A stretch of 64,000 bases of DNA from Streptomyces sp. YS415 (GTDB taxonomy: Bacteria; Actinomycetota; Actinomycetes; Streptomycetales; Streptomycetaceae): the NCBI RefSeq assembly GCF_023544665.1, contig NZ_JAMJFL010000002.1:186001-250000 (forward strand), read 5' to 3'. Positions 15,061-23,817 of the stretch are shown here, one piece after another. The notes beneath the pieces are model-generated. The model searched no databases. It saw nothing but the letters and a program-made list of their open reading frames with translations, and was not told where the DNA came from. Numbering within the stretch: the first letter of the stretch is position 1; the number at the start of each line of letters is the position of its first letter. A program made the position numbers and the translations under genes.

Positions 15061-15100
15061 ACACGAGGCCGCCCCCGCAGTCCGGGGGGCGGCCTCGTGT
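15061..15100 (+). terminator. Terminator after rpmG
   Basis: A 16-bp perfect stem, ACACGAGGCCGCCCCC (15061-15076) with 15085-15100, lies 11 bases after the rpmG stop and is followed by CGTTTCGG. It probably reduces readthrough into hadA. Confidence 0.8.
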
Positions 15101-15176
15101 CGTTTCGGTCGGCCGGTTACCGGCCGGTTCGCAGTTCCCGCGAAACCACACGCTGACTCCAGGAGGTGCCGAGCCC

Positions 15177-15629
15177 ATGGCGCTCGACCAGTCCTTCGTC
15201 GGGCGGACCTATCCGCCCACCGACCCCTACGAGGTCGGCCGCGAGAAGATCCGTGAGTTCGCGGAGGCGGTGGGGGACGCCAATCCGGCGTACACCGACC
15301 CGGAAGCCGCCAAGGCGCTCGGCCACCCCGATGTGATCGCCCCGCCCACCTTTGTGTTCGCCATCACCTTCAAGGCGGCCGGAGCGGTCATCGCCGATCC
15401 CCAGCTCGGCCTCGACTACAGCCGGGTGGTGCACGGCGACCAGAGGTTCGCGTACGCCCGCCCGGTCCGGGCCGGCGACCGGCTGACGGTCACCTCGACC
15501 ATCGAGGCGATCAAGTCGCTCGCGGGCAACGACATCCTGGACATCCGCGGTGAGGTCCACGACGAGGCGGGGGAGCACGTCGTGACCGCCTGGACGAAGC
15601 TGGTCGCCCGCGCGGCCGAGGAGGCGTGA
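15177..15629 (+). CDS. hadA: HadA-like MaoC N-terminal dehydratase subunit
   Basis: The ATG at 15177 has a perfect AGGAGGT nine bases upstream and gives 150 residues with the FAS1-type dehydratase hot-dog fold (FVGRTYPPTDPYEVGREKI, FAEAVGDANPAYTD, VIAPPTFVF, VVHGDQRFAYARPVRAGD). In mycobacteria HadA pairs with HadB to dehydrate 3-hydroxyacyl-ACP in FAS II. HadA is the partner that contributes the substrate channel. Streptomyces lack mycolic acids, so the native substrate is unclear. Its stop overlaps the hadB start, which fits a 1:1 complex. Confidence 0.85.
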   Translation: MALDQSFVGRTYPPTDPYEVGREKIREFAEAVGDANPAYTDPEAAKALGHPDVIAPPTFVFAITFKAAGAVIADPQLGLDYSRVVHGDQRFAYARPVRAGDRLTVTSTIEAIKSLAGNDILDIRGEVHDEAGEHVVTAWTKLVARAAEEA

Positions 15630-16066
15630 GCAATCCCATGACGGTGAAGATCCAGTACGCCGACATCGAGGTCGGCACCGAGCTGCCCGCGCAGACGTTC
15701 CCCGTGACCCGTGCCACGCTCGTGCAGTACGCGGGCGCGTCGGGCGACTTCAACCCGATCCACTGGAACGAGAAGTTCGCCAAGGAGGTCGGGCTGCCGG
15801 ACGTCATCGCGCACGGCATGTTCACCATGGCCGAGGCGATCCGCGTGGTGACCGACTGGACCGGTGACCCGGGCGCGGTCGTCGAGTACGGCGTCCGCTT
15901 CACCAAGCCCGTCGTCGTCCCCAACGACGACCAGGGCGCCACGATCGAGGTCAGCGGCAAGGTCGCGGCCAAGCTCGACGACAACACGGTCCGCGTGGAC
16001 CTGACGGCGACCAGCGCCGGCCAGAAGGTGCTCGGCATGTCCAGGGCGGTCGTACGACTGGCCTGA
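15626..16066 (+). CDS. hadB: HadB-like MaoC dehydratase, catalytic subunit
   Basis: A GTG at 15626 overlaps the hadA stop (GTGA), and an ATG at 15638 is a possible alternative. The 146 residues form a hot-dog fold with the hydratase/dehydratase motif YAGASGDFNPIHWNEKFA, where D and H are the catalytic pair, followed by GLPDVIAHGMFTM. It would dehydrate 3-hydroxyacyl thioesters together with HadA. A terminator follows at 16089. Confidence 0.87.
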   Translation: MSNPMTVKIQYADIEVGTELPAQTFPVTRATLVQYAGASGDFNPIHWNEKFAKEVGLPDVIAHGMFTMAEAIRVVTDWTGDPGAVVEYGVRFTKPVVVPNDDQGATIEVSGKVAAKLDDNTVRVDLTATSAGQKVLGMSRAVVRLA

Positions 16067-16088
16067 CGGCACCCGCGCGGGGGGTGAG

Positions 16089-16123
16089 GTAAGGGGCGTT
16101 CTCCATGGTGGGGCGCCCCTTAC
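16089..16123 (+). terminator. Terminator after hadB
   Basis: A 10-bp perfect stem, GTAAGGGGCG (16089-16098) with CGCCCCTTAC (16114-16123), lies 22 bases after the hadB stop. A C-rich stretch with CCCGG/CTCC repeats follows up to 16258, with no gene. Confidence 0.7.
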
Positions 16124-16259
16124 GGTGTTGAAGCCCCCTACCGGCCCCAACGGGTGAGCGGGAGGCCGGGTTCCTTCCCGGGGCGCCTCCTCCCGGGTGC
16201 CTGCCCGGCTCCTCACCGGGTGCCTCCCCACCTCCCGGCTCCTCCCCGGTTTCCTCCCC

Positions 16260-16289
16260 TTGACGTAGTTAGTGATTGAGTACTAACTT
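16260..16289 (+). promoter_or_regulatory. tetR promoter overlapping a TetR operator
   Basis: TTGACG (16260-16265) and TAACTT (16284-16289) are spaced by 18 bases. The palindrome GTTAGT-N8-ACTAAC (16268-16287) fills the spacer and the -10 box. The start codon lies 7 bases after the -10 box with no ribosome site, which predicts a leaderless message repressed by its own product. Confidence 0.65.
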
Positions 16290-16295
16290 AGCCGC

Positions 16296-16865
16296 ATGGT
16301 CAGGATGAGCGCAGAGGAGAGGCGCGAGAGCGTCATCCGTGCCGCGATGGGCGAGTTCGCCCGCACCGGGTATCACGGGACGTCCACCGAGACGATCGCC
16401 AAGCGGGTCGGTGTCTCGCAGCCGTATCTCTTCCGGCTCTTCCCGGGCAAGAAGGCGATCTTCCTGGCGGCGGCGGAGCGGTGTCTGGAGGACTCCATCC
16501 GCACCTTCTCGGAGGCGTCCGAAGGGCTGGAGGGCGAGGATGCCCTGCACGCCATGGCGGACGCGTACACCAAGGTCATCGCGGAGCATCCGGAGCAGCT
16601 GCTCATGCAGATGCAGATGTACGTCGCCGTGGCGGCCGCCGAGCAGGAGGGTGACCTGGAGTTCGGTGGCGCAGTGCGCGAGGGGTGGATGCGGCTGTGG
16701 GACACCGTTCATCTGCCGCTGGGCGCCGACGTCAAGGAGACGACGACCTTCATGGCGTACGGGATGCTCGTCAACTGCCTGGTCGCCATGGGATTCCCGC
16801 CCGAGCACCGGGTGTGGGAAGGGCTCTACCCGGCCGCCCGCACCAAGGGGCGGCTCGAACACTGA
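16296..16865 (+). CDS. TetR-family repressor of the adjacent MFS exporter
   Basis: This 189-residue protein has an N-terminal TetR helix-turn-helix (ERRESVIRAAMGEFARTGYHGTSTETIAKRVG-type region, with VSQPYLFRLFPGKKAIF) and a variable ligand domain. The same palindrome, GTTAGT-N8-ACTAAC, lies in its own promoter and in front of the MFS gene 93 bases downstream. Repression of both, relieved by an exported drug or metabolite, is the usual logic of such pairs. The ligand is unknown. Confidence 0.9.
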   Translation: MVRMSAEERRESVIRAAMGEFARTGYHGTSTETIAKRVGVSQPYLFRLFPGKKAIFLAAAERCLEDSIRTFSEASEGLEGEDALHAMADAYTKVIAEHPEQLLMQMQMYVAVAAAEQEGDLEFGGAVREGWMRLWDTVHLPLGADVKETTTFMAYGMLVNCLVAMGFPPEHRVWEGLYPAARTKGRLEH

Positions 16866-16908
16866 CGTGAGGAAGAGGCGTTTCCGGCGCCTTTTCATGA
16901 TCGTAAAA

Positions 16909-16928
16909 GTTAGTCATCAATAACTAAC
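16909..16928 (+). promoter_or_regulatory. Second TetR operator, in front of the MFS gene
   Basis: GTTAGT (16909-16914), eight bases, ACTAAC (16923-16928) has the same half-sites and spacing as the operator in the tetR promoter. It lies 30 bases before the MFS start codon. Confidence 0.75.
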
Positions 16929-16958
16929 CAAACTTCGTGATCACCCTCTGGGGGAGAG

Positions 16959-18395
16959 ATGTCACAGCAGACCGCACCTCGCGGAGGGCCCGTCTGGGCT
17001 CTCGTCATCACCAGCGTCGCCGGATTCATGGCGGCCCTCGACAACCTTGTCGTCACCACCGCCCTGCCCTCCATCCGCGAGGACCTCGGCGGGGCGCTGC
17101 ACGACCTGGAGTGGACGGTGAGCGCGTACACCCTCACCTTCGCCGTCCTGCTGATGTTCGGCGCGGCGCTCGGCGACCGGTTCGGGCGCCGCCGGCTCTT
17201 CCTCGTCGGGATCACGATCTTCACCGGCGCCTCCGCCGCTGCGGCCATGGCCCCCGGCATCGACTCCCTGATCGCCGCCCGCGCGGTGCAGGGCGTCGGC
17301 GCGGCGATCATGATGCCGCTGACGCTGACCCTGCTGACGGCCGCCGTGCCCGCCGCCAAGCGCGGGATGGCCTTCGGGATCTGGGGGGCCGTCAACGGCC
17401 TCGCCGTTGCCTCCGGCCCGCTCATCGGCGGCACCCTGACCGAACACATCTCCTGGCAGTGGATCTTCTGGCTGAACGTTCCGCTGGGCCTGATCCTGCT
17501 CCCGCTGGCCCGCCTCCGCCTCGCCGAGTCCCACGGCACCGGCGCCGCCCTCGACCTCCCCGGCACCCTCCTCGCCAGCGGCGGCCTCTTCGGCATCGTC
17601 TACGGCCTGGTCCGCGGCCCCGCCGACGGCTGGACCGCGCCCTGGGTCCTGACCGCTCTGGGCGCCGGAGGCGCGCTGCTCACCGGGTTCGTCCTCTACA
17701 GCACCCGCGCCAAGAACCCCATGCTCCCGATGCGGCTGTTCCGCTCCCGCGCCTTCTCCGGGATCAACGCCGTCAGCATGCTGATGTTCCTCGGGATGTT
17801 CGGCTCGATCTTCCTGCTCAGCCAGTACATGCAGGGCGTGCTCGGCTACTCGCCCACCGAGGCCGGCCTGCGGATGCTGCCCTGGACCGGAATGCCGATG
17901 CTGGTCGCGCCGATCGCCGGCATCCTCTCCGACCGCATAGGCGGCCGCCCCGTCGTCGCCACCGGCCTCTTCCTCCAGGCCGCGGGCCTCGGCTACCTGG
18001 CCTGGGTCATCACCGCGGACGCCTCCTACGGCATCCAGCTGCCGGGTCTGATCATCAGCGGCATCGGCATGGCCCTGTTCTTCGCACCGGCCTCCGCCCT
18101 GGTGATGTCCAGCGTCCGGCCCGCCGAGCAGGGCATCGCCTCCGGTGCCAACAACGCCCTGCGCGAGGTCGGCGGCGCCCTCGGCATCGCCATCATGTCG
18201 TCGATCTTCGCGGCCCAGGGCGGTTACCAGACCGGCCAGACCTTCGTCGACGGCCTGAAGCCCGCCCTGGTGAGCGGCGCCGCGCTGGTGGCCCTCGCCG
18301 GTGTCGCGGCCCTCTGCATACCGGGCCGCAGGCACACCGCGCCCACCGACACCCCGGACACCCCCGCCCCCGTGCTCGAGACCGCCGGACGCTGA
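16959..18395 (+). CDS. MFS drug:H+ antiporter, DHA2 (EmrB/QacA) family
   Basis: This 478-residue integral membrane protein starts at an ATG (16959) with GGGGGAG upstream. It shows the DHA2 motif ALDNLVVTTALPSI in helix 1, motif A GDRFGRRRLFL between helices 2 and 3, GVGAAIMMPLTLTLL, and about 14 hydrophobic segments. It exports an unknown toxic compound using the proton gradient. It is controlled by the TetR operator at 16909 and followed by a ferredoxin-fold gene 10 bases later, probably in one transcript. Confidence 0.92.
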   Translation: MSQQTAPRGGPVWALVITSVAGFMAALDNLVVTTALPSIREDLGGALHDLEWTVSAYTLTFAVLLMFGAALGDRFGRRRLFLVGITIFTGASAAAAMAPGIDSLIAARAVQGVGAAIMMPLTLTLLTAAVPAAKRGMAFGIWGAVNGLAVASGPLIGGTLTEHISWQWIFWLNVPLGLILLPLARLRLAESHGTGAALDLPGTLLASGGLFGIVYGLVRGPADGWTAPWVLTALGAGGALLTGFVLYSTRAKNPMLPMRLFRSRAFSGINAVSMLMFLGMFGSIFLLSQYMQGVLGYSPTEAGLRMLPWTGMPMLVAPIAGILSDRIGGRPVVATGLFLQAAGLGYLAWVITADASYGIQLPGLIISGIGMALFFAPASALVMSSVRPAEQGIASGANNALREVGGALGIAIMSSIFAAQGGYQTGQTFVDGLKPALVSGAALVALAGVAALCIPGRRHTAPTDTPDTPAPVLETAGR

Positions 18396-18405
18396 GGAGA
18401 ACGTC

Positions 18406-18786
18406 ATGCCCACTCTTCCCTGGACCGCTCCGCACACCCCTGAGCACGGCGTCGAGGTGCACGTCTTCGCCTCCCGCTTCGAGACCCGCACCCTCGGGGG
18501 CGCACTGAAGTTCTTCCTGCGCACCCCGGGCGTGTGGCGCCAGGTCAGCCGCGCCCCCGGCGCCTACGGGGCCACCCTCAAGGCACAGCCCCTGCGGCGG
18601 ACCTTCTGGACCCTGTCCGCCTGGGAGTCGCCCGAGGCTCTCAAGACCTTCGCCCGCTCCGGCCCCCACGCCCCGACCGCCCGGGGCCTGGCCCCCCTGA
18701 TGCGGGACGCGAAGTTCGTCACCTGGACGGTGCGCGGCGACGAACTCCCGCTCGACTGGTCCGACGCGATGCGCCGGCTGACCTGA
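18406..18786 (+). CDS. DUF3291-like / ABM-type ferredoxin-fold protein
   Basis: The ATG at 18406 follows GAGGAG that overlaps the MFS stop, so the genes are co-transcribed. The 126 residues have the pattern of small dimeric ferredoxin-like proteins (VEVHVFASRFETR, RRTFWTLSAWESPEALKTFARSGPHA), as in DUF3291 or antibiotic-biosynthesis-monooxygenase-like proteins. It may bind or modify the compound exported by the MFS protein. This is inferred from context only. Confidence 0.7.
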   Translation: MPTLPWTAPHTPEHGVEVHVFASRFETRTLGGALKFFLRTPGVWRQVSRAPGAYGATLKAQPLRRTFWTLSAWESPEALKTFARSGPHAPTARGLAPLMRDAKFVTWTVRGDELPLDWSDAMRRLT

Positions 18787-18852
18787 GCCCTGGACGACGT
18801 ACTGGAGCGGCCCCGGCCGGACCGGCGGGGCCGTTCTCGTACCCTTGAGCCC

Positions 18853-19908
18853 GTGCAGGAACTCCACGACGCCCCGCTCGCCCCGCTGACCACCTTCCGC
18901 CTGGGCGGACCGGCCACCCGGCTGGTCACCGCCACCACCGACGCCGAGGTGATCGCCGCCGTCCGCGAGGCCGACGCCTCGGGCACCCCCCTGCTCGTCA
19001 TCGGCGGTGGCTCCAACCTGGTCATCGGCGACAAGGGCTTCGCGGGCACCGCCCTCGTCATCGCCACCCGGGGCGTCGAACTCGACGGCACCCGCCTGGA
19101 ACTGGCCGCCGGCGAGGTGTGGACCGACGCCGTCGCCCGCACCGTCGAGGCCGGACTCGCCGGCGTCGAATGCCTCGCCGGCATCCCCGGCTCGGCGGGC
19201 GCGACCCCGATCCAGAACGTCGGCGCGTACGGCCAGGAGGTCGCCACCACGATCACCGAGGTCGTCGCCTACGACCGCCACCACGGCGAGACCGTCACGC
19301 TGGCCAACGAGGAGTGCGCCTTCTCCTACCGCCACAGCCGCTTCAAGGCCGACCCCGAGCGGTACGTCGTCCTGCGCGTCCGCTTCGCACTGGAGGACGC
19401 CGACGGGCTGTCCGCGCCGATCAAGTACGCCGAGACCGCCCGCGCCCTCGGCGTCGAGCCCGGTGACCGGGTGCCGCTCGCCGACGCCCGCGAGACCGTC
19501 CTGAAGCTGCGCGCCGGAAAGGGCATGGTCCTCGACCCCGAGGACCACGACACCTGGTCCGCCGGATCCTTCTTCACCAACCCGATCCTCACCGACGAGC
19601 AGTTCGCGGCCTTCCACACGCGCGTGCACGAGCGGCTCGGCGACACGGTGGAGCCGCCGGCCTACCCGGCGGGGGAGGGGCACACCAAGACCTCCGCCGC
19701 CTGGCTGATCGACAAGGCGGGCTTCACCAAGGGTTACGGCAGCGGACCGGCCCGCATCTCCACCAAGCACACCCTCGCCCTCACCAACCGGGGCACGGCG
19801 ACCACCGAGGACCTCCTCGCGCTCGCCCGGGAGGTCGTCGCCGGAGTCCGCGAGGCCTTCGGGATCACCCTGGTCAACGAGCCGGTGACGGTCGGCGTCA
19901 GCCTCTAG
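18853..19908 (+). CDS. murB: UDP-N-acetylenolpyruvoylglucosamine reductase
   Basis: MurB reduces UDP-GlcNAc-enolpyruvate to UDP-MurNAc in the cytoplasm, an early step of peptidoglycan synthesis, using FAD and NADPH. The 351-residue protein has TTFRLGGPA, the FAD loop VIGGGSNLVI, GIPGSAGATPIQNVGAYGQE, YRHSRFK, and GSFFTNPIL with the active-site serine. The start is a GTG at 18853 with a weak ribosome site. A GC-rich imperfect hairpin precedes it. Confidence 0.95.
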   Translation: MQELHDAPLAPLTTFRLGGPATRLVTATTDAEVIAAVREADASGTPLLVIGGGSNLVIGDKGFAGTALVIATRGVELDGTRLELAAGEVWTDAVARTVEAGLAGVECLAGIPGSAGATPIQNVGAYGQEVATTITEVVAYDRHHGETVTLANEECAFSYRHSRFKADPERYVVLRVRFALEDADGLSAPIKYAETARALGVEPGDRVPLADARETVLKLRAGKGMVLDPEDHDTWSAGSFFTNPILTDEQFAAFHTRVHERLGDTVEPPAYPAGEGHTKTSAAWLIDKAGFTKGYGSGPARISTKHTLALTNRGTATTEDLLALAREVVAGVREAFGITLVNEPVTVGVSL

Positions 19909-19985
19909 ACGCCTCTCCTCGCAGCAAAATCTCCGTTGCGGGGAAGGGCGGGCAGCCGCGACCCTCGTGCCATGAGGCATCGCGC

Positions 19986-20678
19986 ATGCGGCTGAGGCTG
20001 ACCGAGTTCAGGCCCCGGACCGGACCCCACGAACACCGCGTGGTCCAGCCCCGGACCACCCTGCGGCACACCTCACTGACGGCACCCGACCCCATCGGCC
20101 TGCTGCTCGGCGACCACGACGGGCTGAACCGGCTGGCGGGCCTGTTCTCCTTCGCCGCCTGCTCACGGCACACCATCGTCCACATCCCGCTGCGCGACGG
20201 CGTCCCGCCCGACGAGGGCTGGGGCGAGCGCGTCGACCTCGTCCTGGCCCACCACACCCTCGCACTGCGCCCCAGCCAGTGGCCCGCACTCCGCCGCCGC
20301 CTGCGCGGGGGCACCCCGCTGACCGCCCGCACCGACGAGGCGCGCACCGCACGGGACGCGCGGACCTGGCAGACCGCGCGGGACCGCGACGAGCTGCGCC
20401 ACACCACCCACGCCCGGACGCTCTTCCTCTTCGGCAGCCGGGGCGTGTTCGCCGACTCCGCCGCCGCCTTCGCCCACGCCGCGGGCTTCGGACCGCACCA
20501 GAAGCGCGTCGCCCAAGGGCACTCGGCACTGATGACGGGACTGGCGCTGACCCAGCCGCCCGGCGGCGGGCACCCCTACGAGGTCCTGGTCAGCTTCAAG
20601 CCCTATCCGCCCTACGCCCACTTCAGACGACCGGGCGCGTCAGCCACTCGTCCACCCCGGCCAGCAGCCGCGCCCTGA
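19986..20678 (+). CDS. Conserved hypothetical protein (230 aa)
   Basis: An Arg- and His-rich protein of 230 residues with no signal peptide or membrane segment. Segments such as LLLGDHDGLNRLAGLFSFAAC and LFLFGSRGVFADSAAAF suggest a folded alpha/beta core, and the last 20 residues are low complexity. I recognise no family. Its 3' end overlaps the convergent adenosine deaminase gene by 56 bases, so the last part may be wrong. It sits between murB and the deaminase gene. Confidence 0.6.
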   Translation: MRLRLTEFRPRTGPHEHRVVQPRTTLRHTSLTAPDPIGLLLGDHDGLNRLAGLFSFAACSRHTIVHIPLRDGVPPDEGWGERVDLVLAHHTLALRPSQWPALRRRLRGGTPLTARTDEARTARDARTWQTARDRDELRHTTHARTLFLFGSRGVFADSAAAFAHAAGFGPHQKRVAQGHSALMTGLALTQPPGGGHPYEVLVSFKPYPPYAHFRRPGASATRPPRPAAAP

Positions 20679-21663
20679 CATCCTCCGGCGCCGCGGAGGC
20701 CCGCACCGACTGCCGGGCCAGTTCCGCCAGCTCCGCGTCCGTGAAGGCGTGGTGCCGGCGGGCGATCTCGTACTGCGCCGCCAGTCGCGAGCCGAACAGC
20801 AGCGGGTCGTCCGCCCCCAGCGCCATCGGCACCCCGGCCTCGAACAGCGTGCGCAGCGGTACGTCCGCCGCCTTCTCGTAGACGCCCAGGGCCACGTTCG
20901 ACGCCGGGCACACCTCGCACGTCACGCCCCGGTCGGCCAGGCGCTTCAGCAGCCGCGGATCCTCCGCCGCGCGCACCCCGTGGCCGATCCGGTGCGCGTC
21001 CAGGTCGTCCAGACAGTCACGCACCGACGCCGGGCCCGTCAGCTCACCGCCATGGGGAGCGGACAGCAGGCCGCCCTCCCGGGCGATGGCGAACGCGCGG
21101 TCGAAGTCCCGCGCCATGCCCCGGCGCTCGTCGTTGGACAGCCCGAAGCCGACCACACCCCGGTCCGCGTAGCGCACCGCGAGCCGCGCCAGCGTCCGCG
21201 CGTCCAGCGGATGCTTCATCCGGTTCGCCGCCACCAGGACCCGCATCCCCAGGCCCGTCTCCCGCGACGTCGTCTCCACCGCGTCCAGGATGACCTCCAG
21301 AGCGGGAATCAGACCGCCCAGACGAGGCGCGTACGAGGTCGGGTCCACCTGGATCTCCAACCAGCCCGAACCGTCCCGCACATCCTCCTCCGCGGCCTCG
21401 CGCACCAGCCGCTGGATGTCCTCGGGCTCCCGCAGGCACGAACGCGCCGCGTCGTACAGCCGCTGAAAACGGAACCAGCCCCGCTCGTCCGTCGCCCGCA
21501 GACTCGGCGGCTCCCCGCTCGTCAGGGCCTCCGTCAGCGCGTCGGGCAGCCGCACACCGTGCTTGTCGGCCAGTTCCAGAACGGTGGCGGGGCGCATCGA
21601 ACCGGTGAAGTGCAGGTGCAGATGGGCCTTCGGCAGCTCAGAGAGATCACGTACACGCTCCAT
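20623..21663 (-). CDS. add: Adenosine deaminase
   Basis: The enzyme hydrolyses (deoxy)adenosine to inosine in purine salvage. From the ATG at 21663 it has 346 residues with the zinc-site motif KAHLHLHFTGS, HGGELTG, DAHRIGHGVRA, CPASN and GADDPLLF, which supply the His, Glu and Asp ligands of the family. The longer frame to 21903 crosses the aspC terminator and is not used. It follows aspC on the same strand but is separated from it by a strong terminator. Confidence 0.92.
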   Translation of the reverse strand: MERVRDLSELPKAHLHLHFTGSMRPATVLELADKHGVRLPDALTEALTSGEPPSLRATDERGWFRFQRLYDAARSCLREPEDIQRLVREAAEEDVRDGSGWLEIQVDPTSYAPRLGGLIPALEVILDAVETTSRETGLGMRVLVAANRMKHPLDARTLARLAVRYADRGVVGFGLSNDERRGMARDFDRAFAIAREGGLLSAPHGGELTGPASVRDCLDDLDAHRIGHGVRAAEDPRLLKRLADRGVTCEVCPASNVALGVYEKAADVPLRTLFEAGVPMALGADDPLLFGSRLAAQYEIARRHHAFTDAELAELARQSVRASAAPEDVRARLLAGVDEWLTRPVV

Positions 21664-21740
21664 CCCAGGATCCTGCCGCACGTCCGGCCCCTCCCGGTAG
21701 CGCTTTCCCCGTACGTGGTCTTGCTCGCACAAAGGAACAC

Positions 21741-21777
21741 AAAAAAACAGGGCACCCGGGAAGTCCCAGGTGCCCTG
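21741..21777 (-). terminator. Rho-independent terminator after aspC
   Basis: On the minus strand CAGGGCACC (21777-21769) pairs with GGTGCCCTG (21756-21748), and a run of seven T follows (21747-21741). This is a textbook intrinsic terminator, rare in this GC-rich setting. Confidence 0.9.
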
Positions 21778-21793
21778 CCCGCGGCGGTCTCGG

Positions 21794-23017
21794 CTACTTC
21801 GCCTCCGCCAGCAGCTTCTGGATCCGCGAGACACCCTCGACGAGGTCCTCGTCACCCAGCGCGTACGACAGCCGCAGATAGCCCGGCGTGCCGAAGGCCT
21901 CACCCGGGACGACCGCGACCTCGGCCTCCTCCAGGATCAGCTCGGCCAGCTCCACACTGCTCTGCGGACGCTTGCCGCGGATCTCCTTGCCCAGCAGGCC
22001 CTTCACCGACGGGTACGCGTAGAAGGCGCCCTCGGGCTCCGGGCAGACCACGCCGTCGATCTCGTTGAGCATCCGCACGATCGTCTTGCGGCGCCGGTCG
22101 AACGCCTCGCGCATCGTGGCGACGGCGTCCAGGTCACCGGCGACGGCGGCCAGCGCCGCGACCTGGGCGACGTTGGAGACGTTCGACGTGGCGTGCGACT
22201 GGAGGTTGGTCGCCGCCTTCACCACGTCCTTCGGGCCGATGATCCAGCCCACCCGCCAGCCCGTCATCGCGTACGTCTTGGCGACACCGTTGACCACGAC
22301 GCACTTGTCGCGCAGCTCCGGCAGGATCCCGGGCAGCGAGGTGAAGGTCGCGTCGCCGTAGACCAGGTGCTCGTAGATCTCGTCCGTCATCACCCACAGG
22401 CCGTGCTCCACGGCCCAGCGGCCGATCGCCTCGGCGTCCGCGGCGCTGTAGACCGCGCCGGTCGGGTTGGAGGGGGATACGAACAGGACGACCTTCGTCT
22501 TCTCCGTGCGGGCCGCCTCCAGCTGCTCGACGGAGACCCGGTAGCCGGTCGTCTCGTCCGCGACGACCTCCACCGGGACACCGCCGGCCAGCCGGATCGA
22601 CTCCGGGTACGTCGTCCAGTACGGCGCCGGGACGATGACCTCGTCGCCCGGGTCCAGGATCGCGGCGAAGGCCTCGTAGATGGCCTGCTTGCCGCCGTTG
22701 GTGACGAGGATCTGCGAGGCCTCGGGCTCGTAGCCGGAGTCACGCAGCGTCTTCGCGGCGATCGCGGCCTTCAGCTCGGGCAGACCGCCGGCCGGGGTGT
22801 AGCGGTGGTACTTCGGGTTCTTGCACGCCTCGATGGCGGCTTCGACGATGTAGTCCGGGGTCGGGAAGTCGGGTTCACCGGCGCCGAAGCCGATCACCGG
22901 ACGCCCGGCGGCCTTGAGGGCCTTGGCCTTGGCGTCCACGGCGAGGGTGGCGGACTCGGAGATCGCGCCGACTCGGGCGGAGACCCGGCGCTCGGTGGGA
23001 GGGGTTGCAGCGCTCAT
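21794..23017 (-). CDS. aspC: Aspartate aminotransferase (class I PLP enzyme)
   Basis: It transfers the amino group between aspartate and 2-oxoglutarate. The 407 residues from the ATG at 23017 have [36 protein letters not shown], the PLP lysine in [17 protein letters not shown], and LRLSYALG, which place it in the class I (1-gamma type) family. Upstream ATG codons in frame lack a ribosome site. The gene is divergent from tRNA-Trp/secE and ends at a strong terminator. Confidence 0.93.
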   Translation of the reverse strand: MSAATPPTERRVSARVGAISESATLAVDAKAKALKAAGRPVIGFGAGEPDFPTPDYIVEAAIEACKNPKYHRYTPAGGLPELKAAIAAKTLRDSGYEPEASQILVTNGGKQAIYEAFAAILDPGDEVIVPAPYWTTYPESIRLAGGVPVEVVADETTGYRVSVEQLEAARTEKTKVVLFVSPSNPTGAVYSAADAEAIGRWAVEHGLWVMTDEIYEHLVYGDATFTSLPGILPELRDKCVVVNGVAKTYAMTGWRVGWIIGPKDVVKAATNLQSHATSNVSNVAQVAALAAVAGDLDAVATMREAFDRRRKTIVRMLNEIDGVVCPEPEGAFYAYPSVKGLLGKEIRGKRPQSSVELAELILEEAEVAVVPGEAFGTPGYLRLSYALGDEDLVEGVSRIQKLLAEAK

Positions 23018-23153
23018 GCAGCCCATCGTTTCAGACCGGAAACTCCCCCGGCACGCGGGTTTCACAGACTGAACAACAGCTGAACAACCGTCCGGATCCG
23101 CCCCTCACGCTGGGCGATCTTCCCTCACCCGGGCTCCCACGGCCCACTTTCTG

Positions 23154-23183
23154 TTCGACGAGGCGCTTGAGAACACGTACACT
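23154..23183 (+). promoter_or_regulatory. Candidate promoter of tRNA-Trp/secE
   Basis: TTCGAC (23154-23159) and TACACT (23178-23183) with an 18-base spacer lie about 85 bases upstream of tRNA-Trp. A perfect inverted repeat GGTGCAC-ACC-GTGCACC (23220-23236) lies between them and the tRNA. Confidence 0.45.
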
Positions 23184-23268
23184 CTCACCTCGTTGGCCTC
23201 CAGCAGCCCGCACTCCTACGGTGCACACCGTGCACCCGTGTGGATGCGGTACGTTGGGGAACACACAA

Positions 23269-23341
23269 AGGGTCGTAGCTCAATTGGTAGAGCACTGGTC
23301 TCCAAAACCAGCGGTTGGGGGTTCAAGTCCCTCCGGCCCTG
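23269..23341 (+). tRNA. tRNA-Trp (CCA)
   Basis: A full cloverleaf of 73 bases: acceptor AGGGTCG with CGGCCCT plus G, D-arm TAGCTCAATTGGTAGAG, anticodon loop CTCCAAA (anticodon CCA), T-arm GGGGGTTCAAGTCCCTC. It is placed before secE-nusG, as in other actinobacteria. Confidence 0.95.
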
Positions 23342-23449
23342 CTACACACACCTTCGCCAGGATGTGTGCGCAGGTACGTACAGCAATGCACCGCCGTGCG
23401 GCTCAGACCGGGCGCGGCACGGCCACGACCCGGAATCAGGTGAGGACGA

Positions 23450-23737
23450 GTGACGGACGCCGTGGGCTCCATCGACATGCCTGATGCCGAGGACGAGGCG
23501 CCGGATTCCAGGAAGAAGACCCGCAAGGGCGGAAAGCGCGCCAAGAAGGGTCCGCTGAAGCGTCTTGCCCTCTTCTACCGTCAGATCGTCGCCGAGCTGC
23601 GCAAGGTCGTCTGGCCGTCGCGCAGCCAGCTGACGACCTACACGACCGTGGTGATTGTCTTCGTCGTCATCATGATCGGCCTGGTGACCGTGATTGACTA
23701 TGGGCTCGACCACGCCGCCAAGTACGTCTTCGGCTGA
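23450..23737 (+). CDS. secE: Preprotein translocase subunit SecE
   Basis: This 95-residue protein starts at a GTG (23450). It has a charged cytosolic N-terminus with a Lys-rich stretch, the conserved amphipathic segment [20 protein letters not shown], and one transmembrane helix ([23 protein letters not shown]). SecE clamps SecY in the Sec channel. It precedes nusG in the standard order. Confidence 0.96.
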   Translation: MTDAVGSIDMPDAEDEAPDSRKKTRKGGKRAKKGPLKRLALFYRQIVAELRKVVWPSRSQLTTYTTVVIVFVVIMIGLVTVIDYGLDHAAKYVFG

Positions 23738-23747
23738 GCACAGAGCG

Positions 23748-23777
23748 AAGGGCGCCGCGGTTACCGGCGCCCCTTTT
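23748..23777 (+). terminator. Hairpin between secE and nusG
   Basis: The stem GGGCGCCG (23750-23757) with CGGCGCCC (23765-23772), followed by CTTTT, forms an intrinsic-terminator-like structure 11 bases after secE. It probably gives partial termination before nusG. Confidence 0.65.
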
Positions 23778-23817
23778 CGCATGTACCACCCCTAGTATCC
23801 AGGAAGAAGCAGCCACC

